Below are positions 1 through 8,999 of a stretch of DNA of 64,000 nt, piece by piece. Location of the stretch: NCBI RefSeq assembly GCF_002760615.1, contig NZ_AWWI01000100.1, positions 124,001 through 188,000 of the forward strand. The letters run 5' to 3'. The notes under the pieces were generated by a model, which saw only the letters and a list, made by a program, of their open reading frames with translations, was not told where the DNA came from and did not search any database. Made by a program: the position numbers and the translations under genes. The first letter of the stretch is position 1; each line of letters opens with the position of its first letter. The DNA is from Puniceibacterium antarcticum (GTDB taxonomy: Bacteria > Pseudomonadota > Alphaproteobacteria > Rhodobacterales > Rhodobacteraceae).

Positions 1-1758
1 CTGAACCAGCTGTTCCGCTTCACGCCGATGCAGACCTACTTTGGCTGCAACATGCTGGCGCTGAACGGTGGCCGTCCCGAACAGCTGACCCTGCGCGGCT
101 TTCTGACTGCATTTGTCGACTTCCGCGAAGATGTCGTGGCACGTCGCACCGCCTATCTGCTGCGCAAGGCGCGCGAACGCAGCCACATCCTATGTGGTCT
201 GGCCGTCGCCGTCAGCAATGTGGACGAAGTCGTCGCCACCATCCGCGCCTCCATGGATGCGTCAGAGGCGCGCGTAAAGCTGATGGAACGCCGCTGGCCC
301 GCGGGGGAAATCCTGCCCTTCATCAAGCTGATCGATGATCCGACCCACCCGGCCAACCCGGACGGCACCTACAACCTGTCGGAAATTCAGGCCCGCTCCA
401 TTCTGGAACTGCGCCTGCAGCGTCTGACCCAGCTGGGTGTCAAGGAAGTCACCGACGAACTTGAAGACCTTGCCACCAAGATCAAGGAATACCTGGAGAT
501 TCTGGGCAGCCGTGACCGCATCATGGGCATCATCTCGGACGAACTGCGCGAAGTGCGCGACTTGTTCGCCGTGCCGCGCCGCACCCAGATCCTCGACTGG
601 TCCGGCGACATGGAAGACGAAGACCTGATCGAGAGCGCCGATATGGTCGTGACCGTGACACAGTCCGGTTACATCAAACGCACGCCGCTGGTTGATTTCC
701 GCAGCCAGAAGCGCGGCGGCAAGGGTGTGTCGGGTGGTGGGCTGAAAGAGGATGACGTGGTCACCACGCTGTTCGTCGCCAACACCCACACCCAGCTGTT
801 GTTCTTCACAACGGCCGGTATGGTCTACAAGCTCAAGACCTGGCGCCTGCCTGCGGGCGGTCGCACCTCCAAGGGCAAGGCGATTGTCAACATCCTGCCT
901 ATTCCAACGGGTGTGTCGATTGCCGCCATCATGCCGGTGGACCGGGATGAAAAAGACTGGGACGATCTGCAGATCATCTTCTCGACCTCTGCCGGGGATG
1001 TCCGCCGCAATGCGCTGTCGGATTTCACCAATGTCATGCGCAACGGCAAGATCGCGATGGAACTGCCCGACGGTGTCAGCCTGGTGAATGCCCGCATTGC
1101 GTCCGAAGAGGACGATGTGATGCTGTTCACCGATTCGGGCCGCGCCATCCGGTTCCGCACCACCGATGTGCGGGTCTTCAAGGGCCGCAAATCCACGGGT
1201 GTGCGGGGCATCCGCCTGACGGGTACGGACAAGGTCGTGTCCATGTCGATCATCCGCCAATTCATCGCCGATCCGCAGGAACGTGCCGCATACCTCAAGA
1301 TGCGCCGCGCCATGGCGGGTCTGGCCGATGATGCCGAAAACGAAGATGACGACGATGTTGCCCCCGGCGCCATCACCCAGGAACGCTATGCCGAAATGTC
1401 CGCCGCCGAAAACCTGATCCTGACCATCACGGCACAGGGTTCGGGCAAGCTCAGCTCCTCACATGATTATCCGTTGCGCGGACGCGGAGGCATGGGTGTC
1501 ATGGCCATGGACAAGGCGATGCGCGGCGGTGAACTGGTCGCCTCTTTCCCGGTCACGCTGGACGATCAGATCATGCTGGCAACCTCCAAGGGTCAGTCGA
1601 TCCGCGTCCCGGTCGAAGGCATCTCGTTCCGCTCGCGCAGTGCGGGTGGGGTCAAGGTCTTCAACACTGGCAAGGGCGAAACCGTTGTTTCTGTCGCCTG
1701 GATCGCTGATCAGGGTGAAGAAGAGGGCGAAGACGATCAGCCCGCAGCCGAAGAATAA
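1..1758 (+). CDS. gyrA: DNA gyrase subunit A, C-terminal part (5' end outside window)
   Basis: This is the 3' part of the gene for the A subunit of DNA gyrase, which breaks and rejoins DNA to introduce negative supercoils. The reading frame is open from base 1, so the start codon and the catalytic tyrosine lie upstream of the window. The visible 585 residues hold the end of the breakage-reunion domain and coiled coil (FVDFREDVVARR, QARSILELRLQRLTQLG). The six-bladed C-terminal DNA-wrapping domain follows. The GyrA box is seen as QKRGGKG near residue 230, which separates GyrA from ParC. The tail is acidic (EEEGEDDQPAAEE). The identity is secure; only the 5' end is missing. Confidence 0.97.
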   Translation: MNQLFRFTPMQTYFGCNMLALNGGRPEQLTLRGFLTAFVDFREDVVARRTAYLLRKARERSHILCGLAVAVSNVDEVVATIRASMDASEARVKLMERRWPAGEILPFIKLIDDPTHPANPDGTYNLSEIQARSILELRLQRLTQLGVKEVTDELEDLATKIKEYLEILGSRDRIMGIISDELREVRDLFAVPRRTQILDWSGDMEDEDLIESADMVVTVTQSGYIKRTPLVDFRSQKRGGKGVSGGGLKEDDVVTTLFVANTHTQLLFFTTAGMVYKLKTWRLPAGGRTSKGKAIVNILPIPTGVSIAAIMPVDRDEKDWDDLQIIFSTSAGDVRRNALSDFTNVMRNGKIAMELPDGVSLVNARIASEEDDVMLFTDSGRAIRFRTTDVRVFKGRKSTGVRGIRLTGTDKVVSMSIIRQFIADPQERAAYLKMRRAMAGLADDAENEDDDDVAPGAITQERYAEMSAAENLILTITAQGSGKLSSSHDYPLRGRGGMGVMAMDKAMRGGELVASFPVTLDDQIMLATSKGQSIRVPVEGISFRSRSAGGVKVFNTGKGETVVSVAWIADQGEEEGEDDQPAAEE

Positions 1759-1764
1759 GATACC

Positions 1765-1802
1765 GGATTGCCCGGCGGTGTTTCGACGCCACCGGGCAAT
1801 CC
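1765..1802. terminator. Inverted repeat between convergent genes
   Basis: A stem of at least 11 bp (GGATTGCCCGG pairing with CCGGGCAATCC) lies just after the gyrA stop and before the end of the convergent minus-strand gene. There is no clear U-tract on either side, so it may be a weak bidirectional terminator or a transcript-stabilising hairpin. Confidence 0.5.
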
Positions 1803-1829
1803 GATACTATGCCGGGCAACCCGATGCGA

Positions 1830-2417
1830 TCAGGACCGGAACAGGGCGTTCGGGTCGAACTGGCACCATTCCGAAATCTTCAGATAGCTGGCGCCAAACC
1901 CCGAGAGAGAGAAGTCGTCGGCGATGAACGGCGCCTCTCCATCCCGCATCACCTGCACCGCAACACTCTCCGACTGACGCAGTGCCACGACCAGATCGGG
2001 CACAAATCCAGCGGTCATCCCCGCAGCCACCATCTGGCGGTCATAGCTGTCCCGGCCGTCATAAACGCTCATTTCACTGCCGAACTGCGACATGTGATGA
2101 TCTATGATCAGCACAAACTCATCCTCTGGCTGCAGCGGAAGCGGAAGATTGCTGTAAACGATGGGCAGATAGCGCGCGCTGGCGTTCATGCCGCCCATGT
2201 CAAAGGCGATCTCATAGGTTCCCGCGCCGTCGCCCCCCGTCCAGATCGCGCAGCGCCCCTGCTCGTAACTGGCATGCCAGTCCTTGTGATCCCAAATCTG
2301 CGCGGGACGCTCCAGCGCCACAAGGGACGTGCCGAACAGCGTCAGGATCAGCGCCACCAACAGGCCGCAGGGCGGCAACTTCCGGTCTGGATTTCTGCGT
2401 AAAACGAAAGGGATCAT
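1830..2417 (-). CDS. Hypothetical exported or membrane-anchored protein
   Basis: I do not recognise the family of this 195-residue protein. The start at 2417 is preferred over an upstream in-frame start at 2516, because the short form begins with a basic stretch (VLRRNPDRK). A hydrophobic segment follows (LLVALILTLFGTSLVAL), which reads as a signal peptide or signal anchor. The rest is soluble-looking, with two or three cysteines (RCAIW, EWCQF) and alternating beta-like segments. It therefore probably acts in the periplasm. It converges on gyrA and diverges from the small protein at 2618. No catalytic motif was identified. Confidence 0.6.
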   Translation of the reverse strand: MIPFVLRRNPDRKLPPCGLLVALILTLFGTSLVALERPAQIWDHKDWHASYEQGRCAIWTGGDGAGTYEIAFDMGGMNASARYLPIVYSNLPLPLQPEDEFVLIIDHHMSQFGSEMSVYDGRDSYDRQMVAAGMTAGFVPDLVVALRQSESVAVQVMRDGEAPFIADDFSLSGFGASYLKISEWCQFDPNALFRS

Positions 2418-2617
2418 GGCAAATCTCTGTCTGGAGTTCACCATGTCTAGGACGGGATTCATGAAGATCGCGTTATCGCATTCCGCGTTATGCCCCCCAT
2501 ATGGACCAGAGAACACACGATTTTCGTCCTCAGGAGGATGCCGCGTGGCTCTTTACCTCTTGGTCAGGTTTTGGGCGCAAGGTCCCGCCGCAACCTGCCA
2601 CGACGGAGAAACGGCAC

Positions 2618-2968
2618 ATGAACCTCTATCACTGCCAGATCGACATTCATAATGACGCCAAGGCGCTCGCCTTTGCAGAGGCGGTTGATCTCTGGATGGA
2701 ATACCTCAAGGGTCGCAAGGCCATCAAATCGTGGCGCCTGCTGCGCCGCAAGCTGAACCTGGCCAGCGACGATCACCGCGATTTCCTGCTGGAAATCGAA
2801 TTCGAAAACATGGGCCAGCTCGACCAGGCGTTTCGTGTTCTGGGCGAACATGACGAAAAGGTGGCACGCCTCTATTCCAATGTCAGGGTGCTTATCGCGC
2901 ACAGCAGCATCGGCCTCTATCGTCCTTACCCGGACCCGGAACGCGCCGAACGCATGGCGCTGATCTGA
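2618..2968 (+). CDS. Small conserved protein, possibly DUF6614-like
   Basis: This is a 116-residue soluble protein starting MNLYHCQIDI. The frame is open further upstream (to 2501), but codon quality and protein-like sequence begin at 2618, so that ATG is chosen. It shows an alpha/beta pattern (AVDLWMEYLKG, WRLLRRKLNLA, DFLLEIEFENMGQLDQAF) that suggests a ferredoxin-like or dimeric alpha/beta-barrel fold. It resembles a family of short Rhodobacteraceae proteins I remember as DUF6614, but this is from memory and unverified. The function is unknown. It converges on the M32 peptidase gene. Confidence 0.6.
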   Translation: MNLYHCQIDIHNDAKALAFAEAVDLWMEYLKGRKAIKSWRLLRRKLNLASDDHRDFLLEIEFENMGQLDQAFRVLGEHDEKVARLYSNVRVLIAHSSIGLYRPYPDPERAERMALI

Positions 2969-3030
2969 CGCCCGTTGTGGGGGTTCCCTCTGGCGGCAGA
3001 CGGCATCCCACAACGGCTCTGATCCACGCA

Positions 3031-3053
3031 AAGGCCGGGAATGCCCCGGCCCT
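3031..3053. terminator. GC-rich hairpin between convergent genes
   Basis: A 7-bp GGCCGGG/CCCGGCC stem sits between the 2968 stop and the 3078 stop. A second, longer inverted repeat (CCGTTGTGGG with CCCACAACGG, around 2972-3016) precedes it. Neither has a strong U-tract. Both could end transcription from the two converging genes. Confidence 0.45.
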
Positions 3054-3077
3054 TGCCTTCATCCTGCCACGCGCGCC

Positions 3078-4553
3078 TCAGATCCCGTAGATCGCAGCGA
3101 ATTTGGTGTCGAGGTAATCCAGCAGCGGACCTTCGTTCGGCTCGAACCCACAGGCCTTGGCGATCACTTCGCGCGGGCGGTACAGCCCACCGTGCTGCTG
3201 CACATTTTCCGACAGCCACCCGGTTGCGGCAGACAGCTCTCCGCGTGACAGCTGATCGTCCAGATCCGGCACCGCACTGCGCAGCGCCTGATGCAGACAG
3301 CCCGCATAGACATTGCCCAGCGTATAGGTCGGGAAATAGCCGAACAGCCCCACCGACCAGTGCACATCCTGCAGCACCCCATGTGACGGCTTGTCCACGG
3401 CAAAGCCGAAATCAGCCAGGAACCGCGCATTCCACGCCGCTTCCAGATCCTCGACCTCCAGCGCACCGCTGATCAGCGAGCGTTCCAGATCAAAGCGCAG
3501 CAGCACATGCAGGTTGTACTGCACCTCATCGGCTTCCGTACGGATATAGCCGTTCTGCACGCGGTTCACCGCCGCGTGAAACGCATCCGGATCGGAAATC
3601 CCGAAATCGCCGAATGTCTCGACCATCTGCCCGAACAGCCAGCCAGTAAAGGCGCGGCTGCGCCCCAGCTGGTTCTCATAGATCCGGCTCTGGCTTTCAT
3701 GCACGCCCATAGACACACCCTCACCCAAAGGCGTCAGGTGATACTCCTGCGCAATGGACTGCTCATAGGTGGCATGGCCGACCTCATGGATGGTGGAATA
3801 CAAGCAGTTGAACGGATCTGTCGCGCTCGTCCGCGTGGTGATGCGCACATCATTGCCCGACCCGGACGAAAACGGATGCACCGCCTTGTCGATCCGACCG
3901 CGCGTCAAGTCATAGCCAAAGGCCACGGCGATCTTGCGCGTCAGCTCCATCTGGGCGGCGGCGTCAAACGTGCCCTCCGGCCCCTTGGGTTGCGGCTGGG
4001 CACGGATGCGTTCGCGCAGATCCACCAGACGCGGACGCAGCGCGCCAAACATCTGCGACAGGCTTTCTGCCGTGGCACCGGGTTCGTAATCCTGCAGCAG
4101 CGCGTCATAGACATCGCCCCCCTCCGACAGCGCCGCACCCTCTTCGCGGCGCAGCGCCAGAACCCGCTTCAGCGTCGGTGCAAAAGCCGCAAAATCATCC
4201 GCCGCCCGCGCCTCAGCCCAGACGCCCTGCGCCTCGCTGGTCACGCGCGCCAGTTCGGCCGCCAGCTTGGCGGGCACCTTCTGCGTGCGCGCATAGGTGC
4301 GCCGGATATGGCGCATCTGTGCCTGACCGACGCCATTCAGACCGGCATCGTCAATCTCGGACAGCCAGCCGCCCACACGCGGATCGATGCGCCGCGCATG
4401 CAGCACACCCTCGATGGCGCCCATCTCCTCGCCCCGCTGCGCGGCCGCACCACGCGGCATCATCGTCTCCTGATCCCAGCCCAGACGCCCCGCGATCTGG
4501 CCAAGCGCTGTCGTCTCGCGTTGAAATGCCATCAGATCTTCATAAGCACTCAT
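3078..4553 (-). CDS. Metallocarboxypeptidase, M32 (Taq) family
   Basis: This 491-residue protein is a zinc carboxypeptidase that removes C-terminal residues from peptides, probably in the cytoplasm since no signal peptide is seen. Diagnostic M32 features are the zinc motif HEVGH at about residues 256-260 followed by ATYEQ, the HESQSR motif at about 285-290, and the GYFPTYTLGN segment in the C-terminal half. The protein is almost all helical and matches the usual ~500-residue length. The ATG overlaps the TGA of ctaA (ATGA), so the two are translationally coupled. The link to heme A synthesis is probably one of co-transcription only. Confidence 0.93.
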   Translation of the reverse strand: MSAYEDLMAFQRETTALGQIAGRLGWDQETMMPRGAAAQRGEEMGAIEGVLHARRIDPRVGGWLSEIDDAGLNGVGQAQMRHIRRTYARTQKVPAKLAAELARVTSEAQGVWAEARAADDFAAFAPTLKRVLALRREEGAALSEGGDVYDALLQDYEPGATAESLSQMFGALRPRLVDLRERIRAQPQPKGPEGTFDAAAQMELTRKIAVAFGYDLTRGRIDKAVHPFSSGSGNDVRITTRTSATDPFNCLYSTIHEVGHATYEQSIAQEYHLTPLGEGVSMGVHESQSRIYENQLGRSRAFTGWLFGQMVETFGDFGISDPDAFHAAVNRVQNGYIRTEADEVQYNLHVLLRFDLERSLISGALEVEDLEAAWNARFLADFGFAVDKPSHGVLQDVHWSVGLFGYFPTYTLGNVYAGCLHQALRSAVPDLDDQLSRGELSAATGWLSENVQQHGGLYRPREVIAKACGFEPNEGPLLDYLDTKFAAIYGI

Positions 4554-5704
4554 CGTGTGATTCCCCTTACGGATTGGAATGTCGGATAACAGGCGGCAAA
4601 GCGGGCCCGCAAGATCAGCACCCAGAGCACAACCGCGCCCACCTGATGCACGATGGCAATGTGCCAGGGCGCACCATACAGCACCGTCGCAATGCCCAGC
4701 ATCATCTGCAGCACCAGCATCGCCAGCACCGCGTTGAACCGGAACTTCGTCGCGCCATTGGGCGACCGGCGCGACCGCGCCCAGACAAAGATCCCAAAGG
4801 CCATCAGCAGATAACCGGTCATGCGGTGCACAAACTGCACCAGCCCGTCGTTTTCAAAGAAATTCCGCCAGACCGGCGTGATCTCCAACGGTGTCGGCGG
4901 CAGGAATCCCCCCGCCATCAGCGGCCAGTCGGTATAGTTGCGCCCGGCGTCAATCCCCGCCACCAGCGCGCCCATCAGGATCTGCATAAAGGCCAGCCCC
5001 GCCAGAACGCTCACCAGCAGCGCAAGCTGCCCCTCGCGGGTGCGGCGCGCCTGCATCAGCTCGCGCTCTTCACGCCCCAGCGCAAAGACATACCACGAAA
5101 TCACCCCAAGGATCACAAAGGCCAGCCCCAGATGCGTCGCGAGCCGATAGCTTGCCACCGAAACCATCTCGCCGCTCAGGCCAGAGGCAACCATCCACCA
5201 GCCGATCGCCCCCTGCGCACCACCCAGAATGCCCAGCACAAACAACCGGCCCGTCCAGCCGCGCGGGATCTGCCGCGCCGCCAGAAAGCCGAAAAAGCCA
5301 AGCGCCCAGACAAGGCCGATCACCCGGCCCAGCTGGCGGTGACCCCATTCCCACCAATAAAGGAACTGGAACTCGGTCAGGCTCATGCCTTTGTTTTGCA
5401 ACTGGTATTGCGGAATCTCGCGATATTTGTCGAATTCCGATTGCCAGCTTGCGGCGTCCATCGGCGGCAGCGCCCCCATGATAGGGCGCCATTCGGTGAT
5501 CGACAGCCCGCTGTCGGTCAGCCGGGTCAACCCGCCCACCGCGATCATCACCATGACCAGCGCAAACAGCAGCATCAGCCACAGCCGGATGCCCCGCCGT
5601 GCGCCGCGTTTGCCCGCGTCGATCACCCCCAGCTTGGCCGGTTTGGACTTTGTCTCGGCCGGTTCCGCGCCAACCTCCTCAAAGATACTGCGTTTTCCGC
5701 TCAT
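4550..5704 (-). CDS. ctaA: Heme A synthase (CtaA/COX15)
   Basis: This integral membrane enzyme oxidises the C8 methyl of heme O to a formyl group, giving heme A for aa3-type cytochrome oxidases. The 384-residue sequence has about eight transmembrane helices arranged as two four-helix halves. Histidine ligands occur in conserved contexts: EWGHRQLGR, HLGLAFV, FVHRMTGY and VHQVGAV. A ~50-residue cytoplasmic N-terminus rich in charged residues precedes TM1, as in the alphaproteobacterial COX15-like subgroup. The start at 5704 follows a GGAG-like ribosome site. It is first in a two-gene unit with the M32 peptidase. Confidence 0.95.
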   Translation of the reverse strand: MSGKRSIFEEVGAEPAETKSKPAKLGVIDAGKRGARRGIRLWLMLLFALVMVMIAVGGLTRLTDSGLSITEWRPIMGALPPMDAASWQSEFDKYREIPQYQLQNKGMSLTEFQFLYWWEWGHRQLGRVIGLVWALGFFGFLAARQIPRGWTGRLFVLGILGGAQGAIGWWMVASGLSGEMVSVASYRLATHLGLAFVILGVISWYVFALGREERELMQARRTREGQLALLVSVLAGLAFMQILMGALVAGIDAGRNYTDWPLMAGGFLPPTPLEITPVWRNFFENDGLVQFVHRMTGYLLMAFGIFVWARSRRSPNGATKFRFNAVLAMLVLQMMLGIATVLYGAPWHIAIVHQVGAVVLWVLILRARFAACYPTFQSVRGITR

Positions 5705-5758
5705 ATCCCGCTCCTTTTGTCGGCTTGGACACTAGGCCGCGCACCCGGGGCCTTCAAG

Positions 5759-6505
5759 TCAGTCACCACGTTCTTTCCACCGCACCATTTGACGCATGAC
5801 GCCGTGCAGCATCCGCACATCCGCCTGCGTGAGCGGCATCCGCGACCACAGATTGCGCAGGTTCAGCTTCATGCTGTCGGCCTTGTGCTCGGGGAAAAAG
5901 AACCCTGCCGTCTCCATCCGCTCTTCGTAATGGTCCGACAGCTTCTGCACTTCGGTCTGGGTGGCCCATTGCCCCCCGGCAAGCTCAACCGTCTCTTGCG
6001 TGATCTCGACCGCGTGACGTTGCCATTCATAGGCGGTCAGCAACACACATTGCGCAAGGTTGAGCGAGGCAAACTTTGGATTGACCGGCACCGAGATGAT
6101 CGCATTGGCCAGCGCAATATCCGGGTTCTCAAGGCCCGCACGTTCCGGCCCGAACAGGATGGCCACCTTTTCACCCTTGGCGATACGCTCATGCGCGATC
6201 TTCATCGCCTGTTCCGGCGCATAGATCGGTTTGGTCAGGTCCCGGTTGCGCGCGGTGGTCGCCATGACGAATGTGCAATCGGCCACAGCCTCGGCCGTGG
6301 TCTGCATCACCTGCGCCTCGTCCAGCAACCGACCTGCGCCCGTGGCCATGGCAACGGCGCTCTGATTGGGCCAGCCATCGCGCGGTGCCACCAGCCGGAT
6401 CCGGTCAAGGCCAAAGTTCCACATTGCCCGCGCCGCCGCCCCGATGTTTTCGCCCATCTGGGGGTTCACCAGCACAAAGGCGGGTTGCGGTGTCTCTGTC
6501 GGCAT
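5759..6505 (-). CDS. trmJ: tRNA (cytidine/uridine-2'-O-)-methyltransferase, TrmJ family
   Basis: This is a 248-residue SPOUT-class RNA 2'-O-methyltransferase. By family knowledge it modifies the ribose at position 32 of the tRNA anticodon loop using S-adenosylmethionine. The N-terminus has the typical VNPQMGENIGAAARAMWNFGL segment. The knot region shows ILFGPERAGLEN and a later VPVNPKFASLNLAQCVLL, both hallmark SpoU-family motifs. The C-terminal ~70 residues form the short helical extension seen in TrmJ. It lies 54 bp from ctaA on the same strand and is divergent from the ThiE-like gene, with phased repeats in the shared upstream region. Confidence 0.92.
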   Translation of the reverse strand: MPTETPQPAFVLVNPQMGENIGAAARAMWNFGLDRIRLVAPRDGWPNQSAVAMATGAGRLLDEAQVMQTTAEAVADCTFVMATTARNRDLTKPIYAPEQAMKIAHERIAKGEKVAILFGPERAGLENPDIALANAIISVPVNPKFASLNLAQCVLLTAYEWQRHAVEITQETVELAGGQWATQTEVQKLSDHYEERMETAGFFFPEHKADSMKLNLRNLWSRMPLTQADVRMLHGVMRQMVRWKERGD

Positions 6506-6597
6506 GGGGCGGCTCCTGATGGTCTAGATCAGCCTCTTACCACTTGGGTGGGCGGCTGCAACAAAGGCGCGCCGTCTTGTGGCAGCCGTATCAGCCG

Positions 6598-6640
6598 CCA
6601 TACGCAATCCATACGTTTTCCATACCGTTTCCATATGGTG
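6598..6640. repeat. Four 11-bp-phased CCATAC/CCATAT direct repeats
   Basis: The units begin at 6598, 6609, 6620 and 6631: CCATACG, CCATACG, CCATACC and CCATATGG, each exactly 11 bp apart. They lie in the 257-bp region between divergent trmJ and the ThiE-like gene. The same pattern recurs at 48171-48200. The spacing places the units on one face of the helix, which fits cooperative protein binding. No binding protein is known to me. Confidence 0.7.
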
Positions 6641-6762
6641 TTTTTTGCCCTGCCAGACCTGCGTCTTTCCCGGCGCGGTTCCCGGGAAATCGCGCCAAGG
6701 CCGATGGTCAATGGCGCTGATCCGCTTTATAGCGGGCCAAATTCTATCAGGAGCCTGCCAAG

Positions 6763-7386
6763 ATGGCCGAAACCGAACAGCCGCAAATCTATCTCATTAC
6801 CCCCCCAGAATTCGACCTGAACGTTTTCCCGCAAACCCTTGCAAAGGTTCTGGAATCGACGGACGTCGCCTGTATCCGTCTGGCCCTTGCCACCCGCGAC
6901 GAAGACCGCATCCTGCGCGCCGCCGACGCCGTGCGCGAGGTCGCGCATCAGTTTGATGTCGCTCTGGTTCTCGACACACATGTGGTTCTGGCGCAGCGTC
7001 TGGGCCTTGACGGCGTGCATCTTCTCGACGGCGCACGTTCCGTCCGCTGGGCCCGCAAGGAACTGGGTGACGACGCCATCGTCGGCGCCTACTGCGCCCA
7101 GTCCCGCCACGAAGGCATGGCCGCCGGCGAATCCGGCGCCGATTACGTCAGCTTCGGCCCCATCGGCCAGACCGACCTTGGGGACGGCGCCGTGGTGGAA
7201 CGTGAGCTGTTCCAGTGGTGGTCCGAGGTCATTGAACTGCCCTGCGTCGCCGAAGGGGCGCTGGATGTGGAAGAGGTTGCAAACCTTTCTACCATAACGG
7301 ATTTCTTTGCCTTTGGAGAAGAAGTCTGGAACCAGGAAGACCCTTCTGCCGCGCTGGCCCGCCTGACCGCCGCGATCCGCGGCTAG
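6763..7386 (+). CDS. Thiamine phosphate synthase-like protein (ThiE family)
   Basis: This 207-residue TIM-barrel protein is related to ThiE, which joins hydroxymethylpyrimidine diphosphate and thiazole phosphate. Visible family signals are YLITPP near the N-terminus, LVLDTHVVLAQRLGLDGVHL, a VGAYCAQSRHEG segment matching the ThiE IGxSxH region, and the GADYVSFGPIG loop. Several consensus residues differ from canonical ThiE: the TKT-type segment is replaced by GQTDLG. It may therefore be one of the divergent ThiE/TenI-like paralogues common in this group and may not make thiamine phosphate. GGAG lies upstream of the ATG. It converges on olsA with a 4-bp overlap of the gene ends. Confidence 0.85.
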   Translation: MAETEQPQIYLITPPEFDLNVFPQTLAKVLESTDVACIRLALATRDEDRILRAADAVREVAHQFDVALVLDTHVVLAQRLGLDGVHLLDGARSVRWARKELGDDAIVGAYCAQSRHEGMAAGESGADYVSFGPIGQTDLGDGAVVERELFQWWSEVIELPCVAEGALDVEEVANLSTITDFFAFGEEVWNQEDPSAALARLTAAIRG

Positions 7387-8219
7387 GCCTGATGCGCTTC
7401 GGCCAGCGCATGGCCGGAGCGCACAACACCCTCCACATGGCTAGCAAGCGACTTGCGGTTCGCAAAGCCATCGACCCGCACTGGCGCATGATAGACCAGC
7501 TCGACCCGGCCCTGTCGCCGCGCCGCCAGCGTCTTGATCAGATGCGCGCCAAAGCTCATGTCACCCCACCAGCCATAGAACCGCGCATCGGCACCTTCGG
7601 GCGCGTGATAGATCACGCTGACCGGCTGGATCTGCAGCTCATGCTTCAACTCATCCGCAAAGAACGCCGCAAAAAGCGTTGATTTGAAAGGTAAAACCCG
7701 CATCCCATCTGTCGATGTGCCCTCGGGAAAGAACAGCAGGCGATGACGATGCATCAGCCGCTCTTCAAACAGCTTCGCCTGATTGGCTGCCTCGCGCGGG
7801 TCGCGGCGGATGAACACCGTGCCTGTGGCGCGCGCCAGCCAGCCTATGCCGGGCCAGCCCGCCACCTCGGATTTCGACACAAAATAGACGTTCTTGCGTG
7901 CATTCAGCGCAAAAATATCGAGCCAGGACGAATGGTTGGCCACAATCGCCCCGGGCCCGACCATCCGCGGCCCCCGCACCTGGATCGGCAATTGCAGAAT
8001 GACAAAGGCCGCCCGACAGACGCCCTGCGTGATATAGGGCGTGACGGGCCGGTCCACACCGTACATCGGCCGCTCCACCAGACGCACCAGCAGCAGCACC
8101 AGCAAACCGCCAAAGGTCACCAGCCCCAGCACGGAACCGCGCAGCAGCACCCGCAGCCAGTCCATCAACCCAAGACGCTGCGGCGGTGGCATATCCGACC
8201 CCGTCCAGGTGGGCGTCAC
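7383..8219 (-). CDS. olsA: Lyso-ornithine lipid O-acyltransferase (PlsC-like)
   Basis: This 278-residue membrane acyltransferase of the PlsC family carries the catalytic NHSSWLD box (HX4D) at about residue 95. The FFPEGTSTDGMRVLPFK segment corresponds to the acyl-acceptor/glycerol-phosphate binding box. A hydrophobic N-terminal helix (LGLVTFGGLLVLLLVRLV) anchors it to the inner membrane. The assignment to OlsA rather than a general PlsC rests on its overlap with an OlsB-type gene directly upstream (ATGA). It would add the second acyl chain to lyso-ornithine lipid. A general lysophosphatidate acyltransferase is the alternative. Confidence 0.87.
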   Translation of the reverse strand: MTPTWTGSDMPPPQRLGLMDWLRVLLRGSVLGLVTFGGLLVLLLVRLVERPMYGVDRPVTPYITQGVCRAAFVILQLPIQVRGPRMVGPGAIVANHSSWLDIFALNARKNVYFVSKSEVAGWPGIGWLARATGTVFIRRDPREAANQAKLFEERLMHRHRLLFFPEGTSTDGMRVLPFKSTLFAAFFADELKHELQIQPVSVIYHAPEGADARFYGWWGDMSFGAHLIKTLAARRQGRVELVYHAPVRVDGFANRKSLASHVEGVVRSGHALAEAHQA

Positions 8220-8977
8220 GCCGGAACATCCTTCGTATAAAGGCTTTTCTGCCGTTCATTCATCCGCGCCGTGTCGATGACCAGGCAGACATCCGTGGTG
8301 TTAAAGGCATGATCCACATAGGCACCGTCCCCCACCAAACCGCCAAGCCGCAGATAGGCCTTGATCAGGGAGGGCGTCTCGATCATCGCGCGCTTGCGAT
8401 CGACATCCGGTTCCGCCAGAAGCGCCATCGGCTGATAGTCGCGGGCACGCACACGCAGCTCCTCGGGCGCGCTGTGACGATAGTGCAGATGGCTCAGCGG
8501 ATGGGCAAGCGCCGCCACATCCGTGCCGTGAAAGCTCGCCACGCCAAACAGGATTTCTATCTCGCGCTCGGCCACATACCGGGCCAGAGCCTGCCAGAGG
8601 TAAAACATCGCCGATCCGCCACGATACTCTGGATGCAGGCAGGAACGCCCCAGTTCCAACAGCTTGCGGCCGGATCTTCGCAGCGGTTCCAGATCATATT
8701 CCGCTTCTGAATAGAAACCGCCTGCGGCTTCGGCCCGCGTGCCCGGCAACAGCCGGTAGACACCAATCACAGCACCACCGCGCGACTCGTCTCGCAAAAG
8801 AAGATGGTCAAAGAACGGATCGAAACGGTCTTTTTCAAGCCCGTTTTCATGATCCACCTCATCACCGCCACCGCCAAGTTCGCGCACGAACACGTCATAG
8901 CGCAACCGCTGCGCAGCCTGGAGATCCGCGTCGTTCTGCGCAAGCTGCGCACTGAACTGGGGGGCTTGGGTGTTCAT
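8216..8977 (-). CDS. olsB: L-ornithine N-alpha-acyltransferase (OlsB)
   Basis: This 253-residue GNAT-fold N-acyltransferase by family transfers a 3-hydroxy fatty acid from acyl-ACP to the alpha-amino group of ornithine, the first step of ornithine lipid synthesis. The sequence shows the OlsB pattern: QRLRYDVFVRELG near residue 30, VIGVYRLLPG, the conserved ELGRSCLHPEYRGG stretch at about 115-130, and a late ARDYQPMALLAEP segment. The order olsB-olsA with a 4-bp overlap is that of an olsBA operon. These phosphorus-free lipids typically matter under phosphate limitation. No Pho box was identified upstream. Confidence 0.93.
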   Translation of the reverse strand: MNTQAPQFSAQLAQNDADLQAAQRLRYDVFVRELGGGGDEVDHENGLEKDRFDPFFDHLLLRDESRGGAVIGVYRLLPGTRAEAAGGFYSEAEYDLEPLRRSGRKLLELGRSCLHPEYRGGSAMFYLWQALARYVAEREIEILFGVASFHGTDVAALAHPLSHLHYRHSAPEELRVRARDYQPMALLAEPDVDRKRAMIETPSLIKAYLRLGGLVGDGAYVDHAFNTTDVCLVIDTARMNERQKSLYTKDVPA

Positions 8978-8999
8978 CTGCGATACTTCCGCTGCGTGA

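Noticed and set aside
6598-6640. CRISPR-like array
   Set aside because: Units are 11 bp with four-base spacers, far too short for CRISPR, and no cas genes are present.
4178-6820. An 880-codon plus-strand open frame
   Set aside because: It lies antisense to the M32 peptidase, ctaA and trmJ. Its Pro/Arg/His-rich translation has no family resemblance, so it is a GC-bias shadow.
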